DNA of 64,000 nt from Actinobacteria bacterium IMCC26077. Lineage in GTDB: Bacteria > Actinomycetota > Actinomycetes > Nanopelagicales > Nanopelagicaceae. A program made the translations under genes and the position numbers. The notes under the pieces are model-generated. The model worked only from the letters and a program-made list of their open reading frames with translations, did no database searches and was not told the DNA's origin. Numbering within the stretch: the stretch's first letter is position 1; every line of letters begins with the position of its first letter. The stretch lies in NCBI GenBank assembly GCA_002284915.1, contig CP015606.1, positions 434,001-498,000 of the forward strand. Direction: 5' to 3'. This document shows, one piece after another, positions 17,678 to 27,121 of this stretch.

Positions 17678-18225
17678 GAGCTAAAAAACTTTCGTTAGCA
17701 ACATCCATGTTTATTACTGCCTTCCTCGTAACCAGTTGTAGCGGCGGTGGTAGCTCTATCAATGAAAGTTCATACGTTGCTGGCGATGGCGTAGTCACAG
17801 TTGTTGAGAAAGCCGATCGTAAATTAGCTCCGCGGATCACAGGGAGCAGCACACTTGGTTCCCCAGTCGCTTTAACATCTGGAAGAGTAGCTCTTGTAAA
17901 TGTATGGGCTTCGTGGTGCTCACCATGTCGCGCGGAAGCGCCCATACTCGAGGAACTTTCAAAGAAGTATCCGAACGTGCAATTTCTAGGTTTACTCACT
18001 CGTGATTCCGATGACAGCGCAAATGCTTTTATCAAACGATTCGAGATTACCTATCCAACAATTTCAGATGACCAGATCTTGCTTGGATTTCGCAAGAGCC
18101 TCCCTGTGGCAGCGATCCCTACGACATTTTTGATTGATAAGAAAGGACTGGTTGCCGCTCGCATCTCAGGCGAAGTCACTTTTTCTTCAGTCAGTAAGTT
18201 ATTGGATCAATTGGTGAGCGAATGA
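17674..18225 (+). CDS. resA: TlpA/ResA-like thioredoxin lipoprotein
   Basis: A 183-residue protein with a lipoprotein signal (ITAFLVTSC, lipid-bearing Cys22) and a thioredoxin domain with WASWCSPCRAE (Cys82, Cys85) and the cis-proline loop AAIPTTFLID. It should keep the CXXCH cysteines of apocytochrome c reduced outside the membrane, receiving electrons from CcdA encoded next. GTG start overlapping the phosphatase stop; ATGA overlap with ccdA. Confidence 0.9.
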   Translation: MRAKKLSLATSMFITAFLVTSCSGGGSSINESSYVAGDGVVTVVEKADRKLAPRITGSSTLGSPVALTSGRVALVNVWASWCSPCRAEAPILEELSKKYPNVQFLGLLTRDSDDSANAFIKRFEITYPTISDDQILLGFRKSLPVAAIPTTFLIDKKGLVAARISGEVTFSSVSKLLDQLVSE

Positions 18226-18965
18226 ATCTATTCTCGCTCTCAGAACAGGTGTTATCGGGCTCAGTGCTATTAGCCTTCCCTATTGCGATATTTGCCGGCA
18301 TAGTCGCGTTCATCTCACCATGTGTGTTACCACTGGTGCCTGCATATCTTGCATATGTATCAGGACTCTCTGGCGCAGAGCTAGAAAGTCGAGCAAAAAG
18401 AAGTCGAGTAGTTTTCGGAACTTCGCTCTTTATTCTTGGATTCAGTTCGGTATTCATCTCATATGGCGTGCTTTTCGGGGGAGTGGGAAATTCACTACTC
18501 GTACGCGAGCGCGGTATCAGCCAACTACTCGGCATCTTCACCATCATCATGGGCTTACTCTTCATCGGTTTCTTCAAAGGCAATCGTCAAGTGCGACCAC
18601 GATTGAAGACTGATGGCGGATTGTTGTTTGCACCCTTTCTCGGCGTTCTCTTTGCGATTGGATGGACGCCTTGTATCGGACCGACACTTGCCGCGGTGCA
18701 GGCCCTTGCATTGAATGAAGAGAGCGCACTTCGCGGCGCCTTCCTCTCTCTCGGTTACTGCATTGGTTTGGGTCTGCCATTTCTATTGGCGGCATTCGGT
18801 ATTTCCCGGGCCACGAGAATCTTTAAAAAGTTACCTACGCGCACCCTCTCTTATATAGGAGGAATTTCACTGATCCTTCTGGGAATCGCCCAATTGACGG
18901 GCGTATGGAGCGGGATAGAAAGTTGGCTCCAAGGTTGGGCATCGACATTTGTGGTGGCGCTATGA
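18222..18965 (+). CDS. ccdA: cytochrome c biogenesis protein CcdA
   Basis: A 247-residue membrane protein of about six helices. Conserved proline/cysteine motifs ISPCVLPLVPAYLAYVSG (helix 1) and GWTPCIGPTLAAV (helix 4) carry the redox-active cysteines. It moves electrons from cytosolic thioredoxin across the membrane to the ResA-like lipoprotein. Start and stop both overlap neighbours by four bases, consistent with coupled translation. Confidence 0.93.
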   Translation: MNLFSLSEQVLSGSVLLAFPIAIFAGIVAFISPCVLPLVPAYLAYVSGLSGAELESRAKRSRVVFGTSLFILGFSSVFISYGVLFGGVGNSLLVRERGISQLLGIFTIIMGLLFIGFFKGNRQVRPRLKTDGGLLFAPFLGVLFAIGWTPCIGPTLAAVQALALNEESALRGAFLSLGYCIGLGLPFLLAAFGISRATRIFKKLPTRTLSYIGGISLILLGIAQLTGVWSGIESWLQGWASTFVVAL

Positions 18966-20479
18966 GCATTTCATTCGATACACAACCACCTCAATTAAGC
19001 GGCATTGGCTTCCTCCGATGGATTTGGCGCCAATTGACGAGTATGCGCACGGCGCTCGTGCTGTTGTTACTCCTTGCAGTGGCATCGATACCTGGATCGG
19101 TATTCCCGCAGCGCTCGCAAAACCCTCTTAAAGTAAATGAATATTATGGAACCAATCCCGCGTTGGCGCAGTGGCTTGATCGGTTTTCGCTATTCAATGT
19201 CTATTCTTCGCCCTGGTTTAGCGCCATTTACATTTTGCTCTTCATCTCACTGATTGGTTGCGTGGTACCGAGAACGTGGGAGCATTTTAAAAGCGCTCGG
19301 GCGCTCCCACCGCTCACGCCAAAGAATTTAGAACGACTTGAGGAGTTCCAGGAATTCTCTAGCAATCAATCGCCAGAAGAAATTTTGCAAGTGGCTGAGG
19401 GGGCGCTGCGCGCTCGTCGATATCGGATTCGCAATCTCTCAGATTCATTAGGTGCAGAGAAGGGATTTATCCGAGAGACTGGGAATCTACTCTTTCACCT
19501 CTCGTTAATTCTCTTACTCCTTGGCGTCGCCTTTGGTTCGCTTGGCGGAATGCGAGCTGATGTGATTGTGAGTGAAGGCGAGACTTTCACGAATGTCGCA
19601 ACGAGTTACGATTCCTTAAACACTGGTGGATTGTTTGCGATTGACGATATTCCGCCGTTTACCATCACCGTAAAAAAGTTCACTGCTAAATATGATTTAG
19701 TGACCAATGCACCCCAGGATTATCAATTACAAGCGCTAGTAGTGGACGAACCCGGAAAGCCGGCGCGCGAAGTTACGGTTAAAGTGAACAAGCCACTCAC
19801 CTTTGGTGATACTCGGGTGTATCTCCAAGCAAACGGTTATTCACCAATCGTCACCGTTCGCAATCAAGCTGGCTCAGTGGTGCTACGCGGTCCAATTCCA
19901 TTCTTACCTCAAGATGGAAATCTCACATCAACGGGCGCGATCAAAGTTCCCGATATGGAACCTCAACTTGGTTTCGTGGCCAAGTTCCTACCTACTGCAG
20001 AGCGCACTGCTGCTCGCGGCGGTTTTTCAACATATCCCGAAGCGTTGAAACCACTACTTGATCTCGCAGCATGGAGTGGAGATCTCGGTTTAGATTCTGG
20101 AATCCCACAGTCGGTCTATCGAATAGATACTGAGAAATTGCGGCAGATTGGATTGGCATCTTTAGCCCCGGGCCAGACGTGGGACATCCCCGGGGGCGTT
20201 GGCTCCATCACATTCGATGGCTTTACCCCATGGGTCAACCTTCAAGTCGTTCGTGATCCGGGGAAGGGATTTTCGCTGGTTGGTGCTATCGCGATTCTCC
20301 TCGGGTTACTTGTGTCACTCTTTGGTCGACGTCATCGAATCTGGGTTCGCGTCAGCCAGAAGGATGGAGGTACCATCGTGCATATTGCTGGACTTACTCG
20401 TTCGCCTGGACTTGATGAAGAAATTAAATCTTTAGCCTCGGTGCTGCAAATGAGTACGAAGGTAGAAGGGGAGCGCTAG
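18962..20479 (+). CDS. resB: cytochrome c biogenesis protein ResB
   Basis: About 505 residues. I use the ATG at 18962, which overlaps the ccdA stop (ATGA), instead of an in-frame ATG 57 bases upstream inside ccdA. ResB features: LTSMRTALVLLLLLAVASIPGSVFPQ (helix 1 and following loop), two more N-terminal helices, a large external domain, and a C-terminal helix (LVGAIAILLGLLVSLFGRR). With CcsB it forms the system II haem exporter and cytochrome c synthase. Confidence 0.92.
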   Translation: MSISFDTQPPQLSGIGFLRWIWRQLTSMRTALVLLLLLAVASIPGSVFPQRSQNPLKVNEYYGTNPALAQWLDRFSLFNVYSSPWFSAIYILLFISLIGCVVPRTWEHFKSARALPPLTPKNLERLEEFQEFSSNQSPEEILQVAEGALRARRYRIRNLSDSLGAEKGFIRETGNLLFHLSLILLLLGVAFGSLGGMRADVIVSEGETFTNVATSYDSLNTGGLFAIDDIPPFTITVKKFTAKYDLVTNAPQDYQLQALVVDEPGKPAREVTVKVNKPLTFGDTRVYLQANGYSPIVTVRNQAGSVVLRGPIPFLPQDGNLTSTGAIKVPDMEPQLGFVAKFLPTAERTAARGGFSTYPEALKPLLDLAAWSGDLGLDSGIPQSVYRIDTEKLRQIGLASLAPGQTWDIPGGVGSITFDGFTPWVNLQVVRDPGKGFSLVGAIAILLGLLVSLFGRRHRIWVRVSQKDGGTIVHIAGLTRSPGLDEEIKSLASVLQMSTKVEGER

Positions 20480-20485
20480 AAGTAG

Positions 20486-21376
20486 ATGTCAAAGAGCGAC
20501 TGGGCATACCTCTCTAATGATTTGATTTATGCAAGCATGGCGGTCTGTGCGCTGGCATTTCTCGTCTTCGCGTACGAACTCGCCTGGTCGATTCGAGTTG
20601 GTGAAGAGAAGACGACGATTAATCGAAGAGAGAAGGTTCTTCGCGTCGCGCAAGCGCTCACAATTCTTTATTTCCTCATTCTCTTTATCGGGGTACTTGC
20701 ACGGGGGCTATCTGCAGGTCGCGCGCCATGGGGCAACATGTATGAGTTCTCAATTACCGGCGCCTTGGCCTTCACCTTCGCATATTTGGTTGCCTCATTA
20801 AAATTTGAGGTGCAGTGGTTGGGAATCTTGATAACTTTTTCTTCATTACTCACGCTTGGAACTGCAATCACTTTGTTATATGTACCGAGCGCACCGCTAG
20901 TTCCCGCTCTGAAATCACCATGGCTCGTTATTCACGTCGCTGCAGCAATCATCTCTGGTGGCGTCTTCTTACTTTCGAATTGCATCGCTGGCGCATACCT
21001 GGTCTTAGAGCAGATCGAGAAGAAGCGCGATGGACAACGTCCGCTTTGGGCGCAACGGCTGCCTAAACTTGAGACGCTCGACCAGCTTTCCTATCGATTG
21101 GTCGCACTCGTCTTTCCACTCTGGACCTTTGCAATCATCGCCGGAGCAATCTGGGCCGAAGCAGCTTGGGGTCGATACTGGGGTTGGGATCCAAAGGAGA
21201 CCTGGGCGTTTATTACTTGGGTGGGATATGCCGCCTACTTACATGCCCGCGTCACAGCAGGATGGAAGGGTCGTCGCGCAGCGTGGCTCTGCCTTATTGC
21301 CGGTTCAACATTCCTCTTTAATTACATTTACGTCAATATTTGGGGCACCGGAAAACACACTTACTCCGGCTTATAA
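20486..21376 (+). CDS. ccsB: cytochrome c biogenesis protein CcsB/ResC
   Basis: A 296-residue, roughly eight-helix haem-handling protein. The tryptophan-rich haem motif is clear: AAWGRYWGWDPKETWAFITW, followed by the conserved region YAAYLHARVTAGWKGRRAAW and a terminal NYIYVNIWGTGKHTYSGL. It starts six bases after resB and ends the operon. Together these genes give a complete system II, so the cell should make c-type cytochromes. Confidence 0.94.
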   Translation: MSKSDWAYLSNDLIYASMAVCALAFLVFAYELAWSIRVGEEKTTINRREKVLRVAQALTILYFLILFIGVLARGLSAGRAPWGNMYEFSITGALAFTFAYLVASLKFEVQWLGILITFSSLLTLGTAITLLYVPSAPLVPALKSPWLVIHVAAAIISGGVFLLSNCIAGAYLVLEQIEKKRDGQRPLWAQRLPKLETLDQLSYRLVALVFPLWTFAIIAGAIWAEAAWGRYWGWDPKETWAFITWVGYAAYLHARVTAGWKGRRAAWLCLIAGSTFLFNYIYVNIWGTGKHTYSGL

Positions 21377-21397
21377 AAATTATTGAGCAGCGCGCGA

Positions 21398-21661
21398 TTA
21401 GAGCTTACGCAAGAAATCTGGATTGTCATCTGGCGGAATAATCTTCCGTGGTGGTTTGCGGAAGCCACCATTTCCTCGGCCACGTTTTTTGCCAATGACC
21501 AACCATGCAACGCTCACAATCGGTGAGGGAGCGAAGATCACTATTAGTAGCAGCCAGGCCCACTTCGGAAGTCTCTGTACCTCTTCTTGTTCGGTGCGAG
21601 CGCAATCGACGAAGGCATAGACGGTAATTGCGATCGAAATGAGGAGCAGAATGCGAATCAT
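21398..21661 (-). CDS. small membrane protein with PLD nuclease N-terminal (PLDc_N) domain
   Basis: An 87-residue protein with two membrane helices (about 2-20 and 34-56) and the pattern VDCARTEQEEVQRLPKWAW and IVSVAWLVIGKKRG that is typical of stand-alone PLDc_N proteins in actinobacteria. The Arg/Lys-rich tail is cytosolic. TATACT lies at -13 to -8 and there is no Shine-Dalgarno, suggesting a nearly leaderless mRNA. Function unknown; possibly a cell-envelope helper. Confidence 0.78.
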   Translation of the reverse strand: MIRILLLISIAITVYAFVDCARTEQEEVQRLPKWAWLLLIVIFAPSPIVSVAWLVIGKKRGRGNGGFRKPPRKIIPPDDNPDFLRKL

Positions 21662-21687
21662 GTTTATCAGTATATAAGGATTTTAAA

Positions 21688-22554
21688 TCACGCGCTCCAT
21701 ACAAACCCAGCAGCAAAAAGTAGGGCAAAGAGCATTTGAAAGAGGGCCGTTCGTTGCAAGAGTCCAATTAAGTCTCGCCCACCAGCTCCTTTGAGTACTG
21801 CGATGGAAAGGTATCCAGAGAGCGGAAGGAGCACAGCGGTGAGTGCAGTCCATGGTTTATTGATTGCGATAGCGATTCCCATCACATTGCTTCCAAAAAC
21901 CAAGGCAACGAAGAAGAACCTCGTGAAATTCTGACCCATCATCACAGCAAGAGTTCGCTTGCCAACCTGAGCATCCTTTACTCGATCGCGGAGATTGTTA
22001 AGTACCAAAATGGCACACGCTTGTGCGCCGACCGGAATAGCAGCAACGAACGCAAGCGTGGTTACCTCGCCAGTTTGAACGTAGTAGGTACCAACGACTG
22101 CGACGAGTCCGAAGAATAGAAAGACTGAAACTTCGCCGAGAGCGCGATAACCGTAAGGGTTCTTGCCGCCGGTATAACCCCATGCCGCGGCGATTGCCAG
22201 TGCGCCAACTAGTACGAGCCAGATGGAGGTGCGCAGGGCGAGGATCAAACCTAAGAGAGCCGACAGTCCGAAGAAAAAGAAGGCAGCGCTTCGAACCTGC
22301 TGGGGGACCGCCTTGCCGCTTCCAACAAGACGCATTGGGCCAACTCGATCGGTATCTGTTCCCTTGATGCCATCTGAATAATCGTTGGCATAGTTGACGC
22401 CGATCTGGAGAGCGAGTGCTACCAGAAGCGCAAGGCTCGCGTGGAGCCAATAGTAATTTGGAGCTGCTACTGCGGTGCCAACGATTACTGGCGCAATCGC
22501 TGCAGCTAAGGTGCGAAGCCGAGCGCCACCAACCCACTCTTTTATCGTTGCCAT
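21688..22554 (-). CDS. menA: 1,4-dihydroxy-2-naphthoate polyprenyltransferase
   Basis: A 288-residue UbiA-family enzyme with about eight helices. The prenyl-diphosphate-binding motif is NYANDYSDGIKGTDTDR; a second acidic loop is LNNLRDRVKDAQVGKRTLAV. It attaches the polyprenyl tail to dihydroxynaphthoate to make demethylmenaquinone. Located 21 bases after menE on the same strand; the tail is probably made by the synthase at 44859. Confidence 0.93.
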   Translation of the reverse strand: MATIKEWVGGARLRTLAAAIAPVIVGTAVAAPNYYWLHASLALLVALALQIGVNYANDYSDGIKGTDTDRVGPMRLVGSGKAVPQQVRSAAFFFFGLSALLGLILALRTSIWLVLVGALAIAAAWGYTGGKNPYGYRALGEVSVFLFFGLVAVVGTYYVQTGEVTTLAFVAAIPVGAQACAILVLNNLRDRVKDAQVGKRTLAVMMGQNFTRFFFVALVFGSNVMGIAIAINKPWTALTAVLLPLSGYLSIAVLKGAGGRDLIGLLQRTALFQMLFALLFAAGFVWSA

Positions 22555-22575
22555 GGTCTTTGCTGACTCCCTGAT

Positions 22576-23643
22576 CTAGAGCGTTTCGGTGGGGATTGCA
22601 TCGATCAGATGTTGGAGATCGACTTTGCCATTCTCCTTAGTCGGCAGCTCTGAGAGTAGTAGCAGAGAGCGAGGCGCCGCTACTTTTCCAAAGGTTGTGG
22701 CAACGATTTCTCGCGCTACTTTGAGCGTGAGCGCACTGGTCTCATCGCTCTTTGTCGCAATCAGGCGAAGGGATTGCCCCCATTCGTGGTCTGGAATTCC
22801 GAGAAGTAACAACTCGGTCTGTGGAAAGTGCGAGCGTAGGAGCTCTGTAATCGCAGCTGGCGAAATTTTCTCGCCACCAGAGATGATGATGTCATCTGCT
22901 CGTCCATGCACTTCTAATCTTCCGTCGCTACCGATTTTGCCAAAGTCATTTGTAATGAACCAGCTATCAATAAAAACTTGATTCGTTCCGTGCACATAAT
23001 TGAAATAGCCTTCAGCGCGCATCGGACCTTTTAGTGAGATCTTTTCATCGCTACCGATTCGCACCTCGACTCCAGGGAGTGGCACGCCATCGTAAATACA
23101 ACCGCCGCACATCTCTGTCATCCCGTAACTGACAATAAGCGGAATTCCCACCGAGCGTCCGGCGCTAAGCAGTTGCTCTGGAACCGCTGCGCCTCCAATA
23201 AGAACTCGCTTCGCGCTAATAAGTTGATCAAATAGTGCATCACGATTACGAAGTGCACGATAGAGCTGAGTGGGTACTACCGAGATGTACTCACCACCTG
23301 TAGGAACTGGATCGCTACCGAGGTCAATTGCTCGGAGCAATTGATTGATGCCGGCGATGTGATTAAGTGGAAGTGAGAGTGACCAGCGATCGCCTTGGTT
23401 AGCGCCGAGAACTTGATTACTTAAACGAGAGCTAGCGCGCATTGCCGCAGCGCTCAGCGCGACGATTTTGGGAGCGCCAGTCGAGCCACCGGTTTCAATG
23501 AGGAGCGCGTGGTTATCGGGGACGAATTCTTCTGAGATGGGGGCGAGCGCTATTGCCTTCTCGCCCGCGAGTGCGCTGATAAGGCAATCGCGTAGCTGTA
23601 AGGCGTCGACCTGCAATGGGTCGATTCGCTCTACTTTTCTCAC
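22576..23643 (-). CDS. menE: o-succinylbenzoate--CoA ligase
   Basis: A 355-residue AMP-forming ligase, short but normal for actinobacterial MenE. Motifs: [15 protein letters not shown] (P-loop), [11 protein letters not shown] (adenine loop), [20 protein letters not shown] (hinge) and the catalytic Lys in TKENGKVD. It activates o-succinylbenzoate for MenB. GTG start, divergent from menB across only 18 bases, with TAGCCT at -12 to -7. Confidence 0.92.
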   Translation of the reverse strand: MRKVERIDPLQVDALQLRDCLISALAGEKAIALAPISEEFVPDNHALLIETGGSTGAPKIVALSAAAMRASSRLSNQVLGANQGDRWSLSLPLNHIAGINQLLRAIDLGSDPVPTGGEYISVVPTQLYRALRNRDALFDQLISAKRVLIGGAAVPEQLLSAGRSVGIPLIVSYGMTEMCGGCIYDGVPLPGVEVRIGSDEKISLKGPMRAEGYFNYVHGTNQVFIDSWFITNDFGKIGSDGRLEVHGRADDIIISGGEKISPAAITELLRSHFPQTELLLLGIPDHEWGQSLRLIATKSDETSALTLKVAREIVATTFGKVAAPRSLLLLSELPTKENGKVDLQHLIDAIPTETL

Positions 23644-23648
23644 GCCTC

Positions 23649-23655
23649 TAGGCTA
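23649..23655. promoter_or_regulatory. overlapping divergent -10 boxes of menE and menB
   Basis: On the minus strand TAGCCT (23655-23650) sits exactly at -12 to -7 from the menE GTG. On the plus strand TAGGCT (23649-23654) sits at -13 to -8 from the menB GTG. The two boxes overlap by five bases, so RNA polymerase could occupy only one at a time. Confidence 0.55.
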
Positions 23656-23661
23656 TCGCCT

Positions 23662-24531
23662 GTGAGTAAGCCAATAAAAAGAGAGCCTGGCAGTCGCGAG
23701 ATCCCTAAGTGGGAGCGCCTTGGCGAGTACAGCGACATCCTCTACGAGCGCGCCGAAGGAATAGCGAAGATCACAATCAATCGTCCAGAAGTTCGAAACG
23801 CTTTTCGACCTGAGACGCTTGCGCAACTGCAAGAAGCTTTCAACGCTGCGCGTGATGATGACAGCGTTGGCGTAATCATCTTCACCGGCGCTGGTACTGA
23901 AGCATTCTGCTCAGGTGGCGATGTCATGGTTCGTGGCGACGACGGATATATCGGGAGCGATTCTCTCGGTAAAAAAGGAATCGGTCGTCTAAACGTTTTG
24001 GATTTGCAAGTACAGATTCGCCGTACCCCAAAACCGGTGATTGCCATGGTTGCAGGTTGGGCGATTGGTGGCGGCCATGTACTTCACGTAGTTTGTGACA
24101 TCACCGTCGCCGCTGAGAATGCGAAATTCGGCCAGACTGGACCGATGGTTGGTTCATTCGATGGTGGTTATGGCGCAGGTTTGCTGGCAGCGCACATCGG
24201 ACAGAAGAAGGCGCGCGAGATCTGGTTCATGTGTCGCCAATACGATGCGCAGGAAGCATTAGAGATGGGCTTAGTGAACACAGTCGTTCCAGTATCTGAG
24301 TTGGAAGCTGAGACAGTTTCGTGGGCACGAGAGATGCTTCGACATTCGCCACTTGCACTTCGATTACTCAAGGCCGGGCTCAACGCCGCCGACGACGGCT
24401 TGGCTGGAGTGCAGCAATTAGCTGGTGATGCAACGCTCTTGTTCTATCTCACCGAAGAAGGGCAAGAAGGTCGGAATGCATTTCAAGAGAAACGTCCGCC
24501 AAACTTTGGTCGTTTTCCTAAGCGTCCATAG
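23662..24531 (+). CDS. menB: 1,4-dihydroxy-2-naphthoyl-CoA synthase
   Basis: A 289-residue crotonase. It opens with the MenB-type [20 protein letters not shown] region, then the oxyanion loop [19 protein letters not shown], the [16 protein letters not shown] segment, and [14 protein letters not shown]; the C-terminus ends [20 protein letters not shown] as in known MenB. It closes o-succinylbenzoyl-CoA into the naphthoate ring. Start of a menB-menC-menD run with 2-base gaps. Confidence 0.95.
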   Translation: MSKPIKREPGSREIPKWERLGEYSDILYERAEGIAKITINRPEVRNAFRPETLAQLQEAFNAARDDDSVGVIIFTGAGTEAFCSGGDVMVRGDDGYIGSDSLGKKGIGRLNVLDLQVQIRRTPKPVIAMVAGWAIGGGHVLHVVCDITVAAENAKFGQTGPMVGSFDGGYGAGLLAAHIGQKKAREIWFMCRQYDAQEALEMGLVNTVVPVSELEAETVSWAREMLRHSPLALRLLKAGLNAADDGLAGVQQLAGDATLLFYLTEEGQEGRNAFQEKRPPNFGRFPKRP

Positions 24532-24533
24532 CA

Positions 24534-25493
24534 ATGCAGACGAGCGAATTACTCTCTAGAGTCGAAGTAGTCGGAATACCCACGCGAACGAATTTCCGCG
24601 GGGTAAAGCTTCGTGAGATTGCGCTGATCAAAGGGGAGAAAAGGTGGGGGGAATTCTCACCGTTTGCCGATTATTCAGTAGAGCGAGATGCGCTCTGGCT
24701 TCGCGCCGCCTTGGAAGCCGCAAATGAGGACTTACCGAAACCGGTGCGCACTCGCATTCCCATCAACGCCACGCTTCCCGAGGTGTCGCTATCTCAAGTA
24801 AGCGAAGTGCTCTCGTGGTTTCCGGGGTCGACAACTGTAAAAGTAAAAGTCGGTACGGCTGATGATGAAGCTCGAATCAGAGAAGTCTTCGCCCATATTC
24901 CAGATGCACGTTTGCGATTAGATGCAAACGGACTTTTTACGATTGCACAAGCCCAAGAGTTCCTGACATCTTTATATAACAAGTACGGCCACAAAATTGA
25001 GTATGTAGAGCAGCCATGCGCCTCGTTAGCTGAGAATCGAGCGCTAAAGCTGCCGATTCCTATTGCAATCGATGAGAATTTACGCCTTGGTGATGATATT
25101 TCCGAGATAAATAGCGTGGCCGATCTGGTGATTGTCAAAGTTGCTCCGCTCGGTGGAGTTAATCGTGCGCTGAAATTGATTGAGCGATTAGATAAACCCG
25201 TGGTGATCTCATCTGCGCTCGAGAGCAGCATCGGAATGGTTGCTGGCATCGCGCTAGCCGCGCACCTCCCACAAGAAATGGTCTGCGGTCTAGGTACTGT
25301 GGCGCTGCTTGATGGCGATCTAGTTACAGACCCCTTGCTACCGAATGCTGGCTCAGTTGAAGTTCGAGAGGTAACGCTCGATCCCAATCGGGTAGCAGAA
25401 TTTCGACTCCCGCAGGAGCAAGTAACGAAATGGCATAATCGAATTGCTCGTGCATTCGAACGAGTCGTAGCCCACACAGAGCGGGAGGTCTAG
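24534..25493 (+). CDS. menC: o-succinylbenzoate synthase
   Basis: A 319-residue enolase-superfamily enzyme. The acid/base and metal residues appear in VKVKVGTADDEARI (Lys), RLRLDANG (Asp), IEYVEQPC (Glu), IAIDENL (Asp/Glu) and VIVKVAPLGGV (Lys). It dehydrates SHCHC to o-succinylbenzoate. Two-base gaps on both sides place it firmly in the men operon. Confidence 0.92.
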   Translation: MQTSELLSRVEVVGIPTRTNFRGVKLREIALIKGEKRWGEFSPFADYSVERDALWLRAALEAANEDLPKPVRTRIPINATLPEVSLSQVSEVLSWFPGSTTVKVKVGTADDEARIREVFAHIPDARLRLDANGLFTIAQAQEFLTSLYNKYGHKIEYVEQPCASLAENRALKLPIPIAIDENLRLGDDISEINSVADLVIVKVAPLGGVNRALKLIERLDKPVVISSALESSIGMVAGIALAAHLPQEMVCGLGTVALLDGDLVTDPLLPNAGSVEVREVTLDPNRVAEFRLPQEQVTKWHNRIARAFERVVAHTEREV

Positions 25494-25495
25494 GT

Positions 25496-27121
25496 ATGAA
25501 CGAAGTTCCGCTCACTCCTTCACCCGTACTGGGTGAAGTCATTGTTGATCAATTGATTCGAATGCGCGTCCGTGACGCAGTAATCGCACCGGGTTCTCGA
25601 AACGCACCTTTGACAATGGCGCTTTGGCGCGCAAGTGAACGAGGCGAGATTCGCTTACACACTCGCATCGACGAGCGCAGCGCGGCTTTTCTAGCGTTAG
25701 GCATCAGTAAAGCAACTGGAATTCCTACGCCCGTCATCTGCACCAGTGGCAGCGCAGCAGCAAATTTCTATCCGGCTCTCCTTGAGGCGCACCACAGCGC
25801 TTTGCCTCTGATTGCCATCACCGCTGATCGTCCCGCGCGTCTGTGGCAGAGCGGTGCGAATCAAACAACTAAGCAGCTCAACATGTTTCCTGCGGCAATC
25901 GATCAAACGCTTAATCTCGCTGTCCAGAGCAATTCACCTGGCGAGGTACAACGCTGGCGGTCAGCGATTGCAACCGCTGTTCGATTAGATAAACCAACGC
26001 ACATCAATGTGGAATTTGATGAACCGTTAGTGGGTTCCTTGGATTGGATTGAAGATATTAGTTTCGATGTTCCATTGCCTGCGCAATTGGAATCATATCA
26101 AGAGCCGTTACAAAAGTATGCGCAACATGGTGTGATTGTTGTGGGTCACGATTGTGCTGGAATCGCGATATCAGATATTAAAAAGTTCTCCGATGGCACT
26201 GGCTGGCCAATTCTGAGCGAAAATCCGTTATTAGGTCGAGAAGTCCTTGCACATACCTCACTCCTCCTTGCAGATTCTGCCCGGCGCCAACAGTTCAAAC
26301 CAGAAATCGTGCTGGTAATAGGTCGATTGACTCTCTCTCGTGCAATAAACGCATATGTTGCAAGCGCCGACTATCAGATAGTCGTTGATCCGCGAACAAG
26401 AGAGATCGACACCAAACGGGTAGCGGATGAAATTCACCACGTGCTCCCACGCGTTGAGCATGGAATCTCCCTTGATAGTTCTTGGCACCAGAACTTTCTT
26501 AGCGCTAGTGAAAAAATTAGCGAAAAGTTACCGTTACTACTTAATGAGTGGTCGGAACCGGCGGCAATTCGTCGTGCAGTTGCCGAGCTCCCTTCTGGGG
26601 CTGCACTTTTTGTCGCATCGTCGCGGCCCATTCGAGATATCGAGGCATTTGCTGAACCAAGAGTGGGTCTCGAGACCTTTGCCAATCGTGGACTTGCTGG
26701 CATTGACGGCAATCTCGCTACGGCTTGCGGTATCGCGCTCAGTAGGGAGCGAGCATTCGCAATAGTCGGTGACCTTGCCTTCCTCCACGACATCAACGGT
26801 CTGCTCATCGGAACAGATGAAATCCGCCCCAATCTCACAATCATCGTCATCGCCAACGATGGTGGTGGCATCTTCTCGACTTTGCCTCAACAAAACGTTT
26901 CAGGTTTTGAGAAGATCTTTGGCACTCCGCATGGGCTTGATTTGGTGAAAGTCGCTGAAAGTTATGGTGTGGATGCGATTGCAGTGCGAACACTTGATGC
27001 GCTTAGCGCACAACTTGCTCGGAGCAGTTATGGGCTTCGAGTCATTATCTGCCAGATGCCAGATCGAGAACGAAATGCCCAACTACTTAAAGAAATTACT
27101 GACTCTCTAACGCTTCTCTGA
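25496..27121 (+). CDS. menD: SEPHCHC synthase (thiamine-dependent)
   Basis: A 541-residue ThDP enzyme. APGSRNAPLTMAL and RIDERSAAFLALG (with the cofactor-activating Glu) mark the N-terminal domain; AIVGDLAFLHDINGLL and VIANDGGGIFSTLPQ mark the diphosphate/metal-binding domain. It joins 2-oxoglutarate to isochorismate, the committed step to menaquinone. Its last 26 bases overlap the convergent menF gene, whose product supplies the isochorismate. Confidence 0.95.
   Translation: MNEVPLTPSPVLGEVIVDQLIRMRVRDAVIAPGSRNAPLTMALWRASERGEIRLHTRIDERSAAFLALGISKATGIPTPVICTSGSAAANFYPALLEAHHSALPLIAITADRPARLWQSGANQTTKQLNMFPAAIDQTLNLAVQSNSPGEVQRWRSAIATAVRLDKPTHINVEFDEPLVGSLDWIEDISFDVPLPAQLESYQEPLQKYAQHGVIVVGHDCAGIAISDIKKFSDGTGWPILSENPLLGREVLAHTSLLLADSARRQQFKPEIVLVIGRLTLSRAINAYVASADYQIVVDPRTREIDTKRVADEIHHVLPRVEHGISLDSSWHQNFLSASEKISEKLPLLLNEWSEPAAIRRAVAELPSGAALFVASSRPIRDIEAFAEPRVGLETFANRGLAGIDGNLATACGIALSRERAFAIVGDLAFLHDINGLLIGTDEIRPNLTIIVIANDGGGIFSTLPQQNVSGFEKIFGTPHGLDLVKVAESYGVDAIAVRTLDALSAQLARSSYGLRVIICQMPDRERNAQLLKEITDSLTLL

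Noticed and set aside
24794-25477. 227-codon minus-strand frame
   Set aside because: Lies fully opposite menC, a clear gene with all catalytic motifs; no start signal or family features.
27096-27121. menD/menF overlap as a sign of a sequencing error
   Set aside because: Both proteins end normally and several other convergent pairs in the window overlap too, so the overlap looks genuine.
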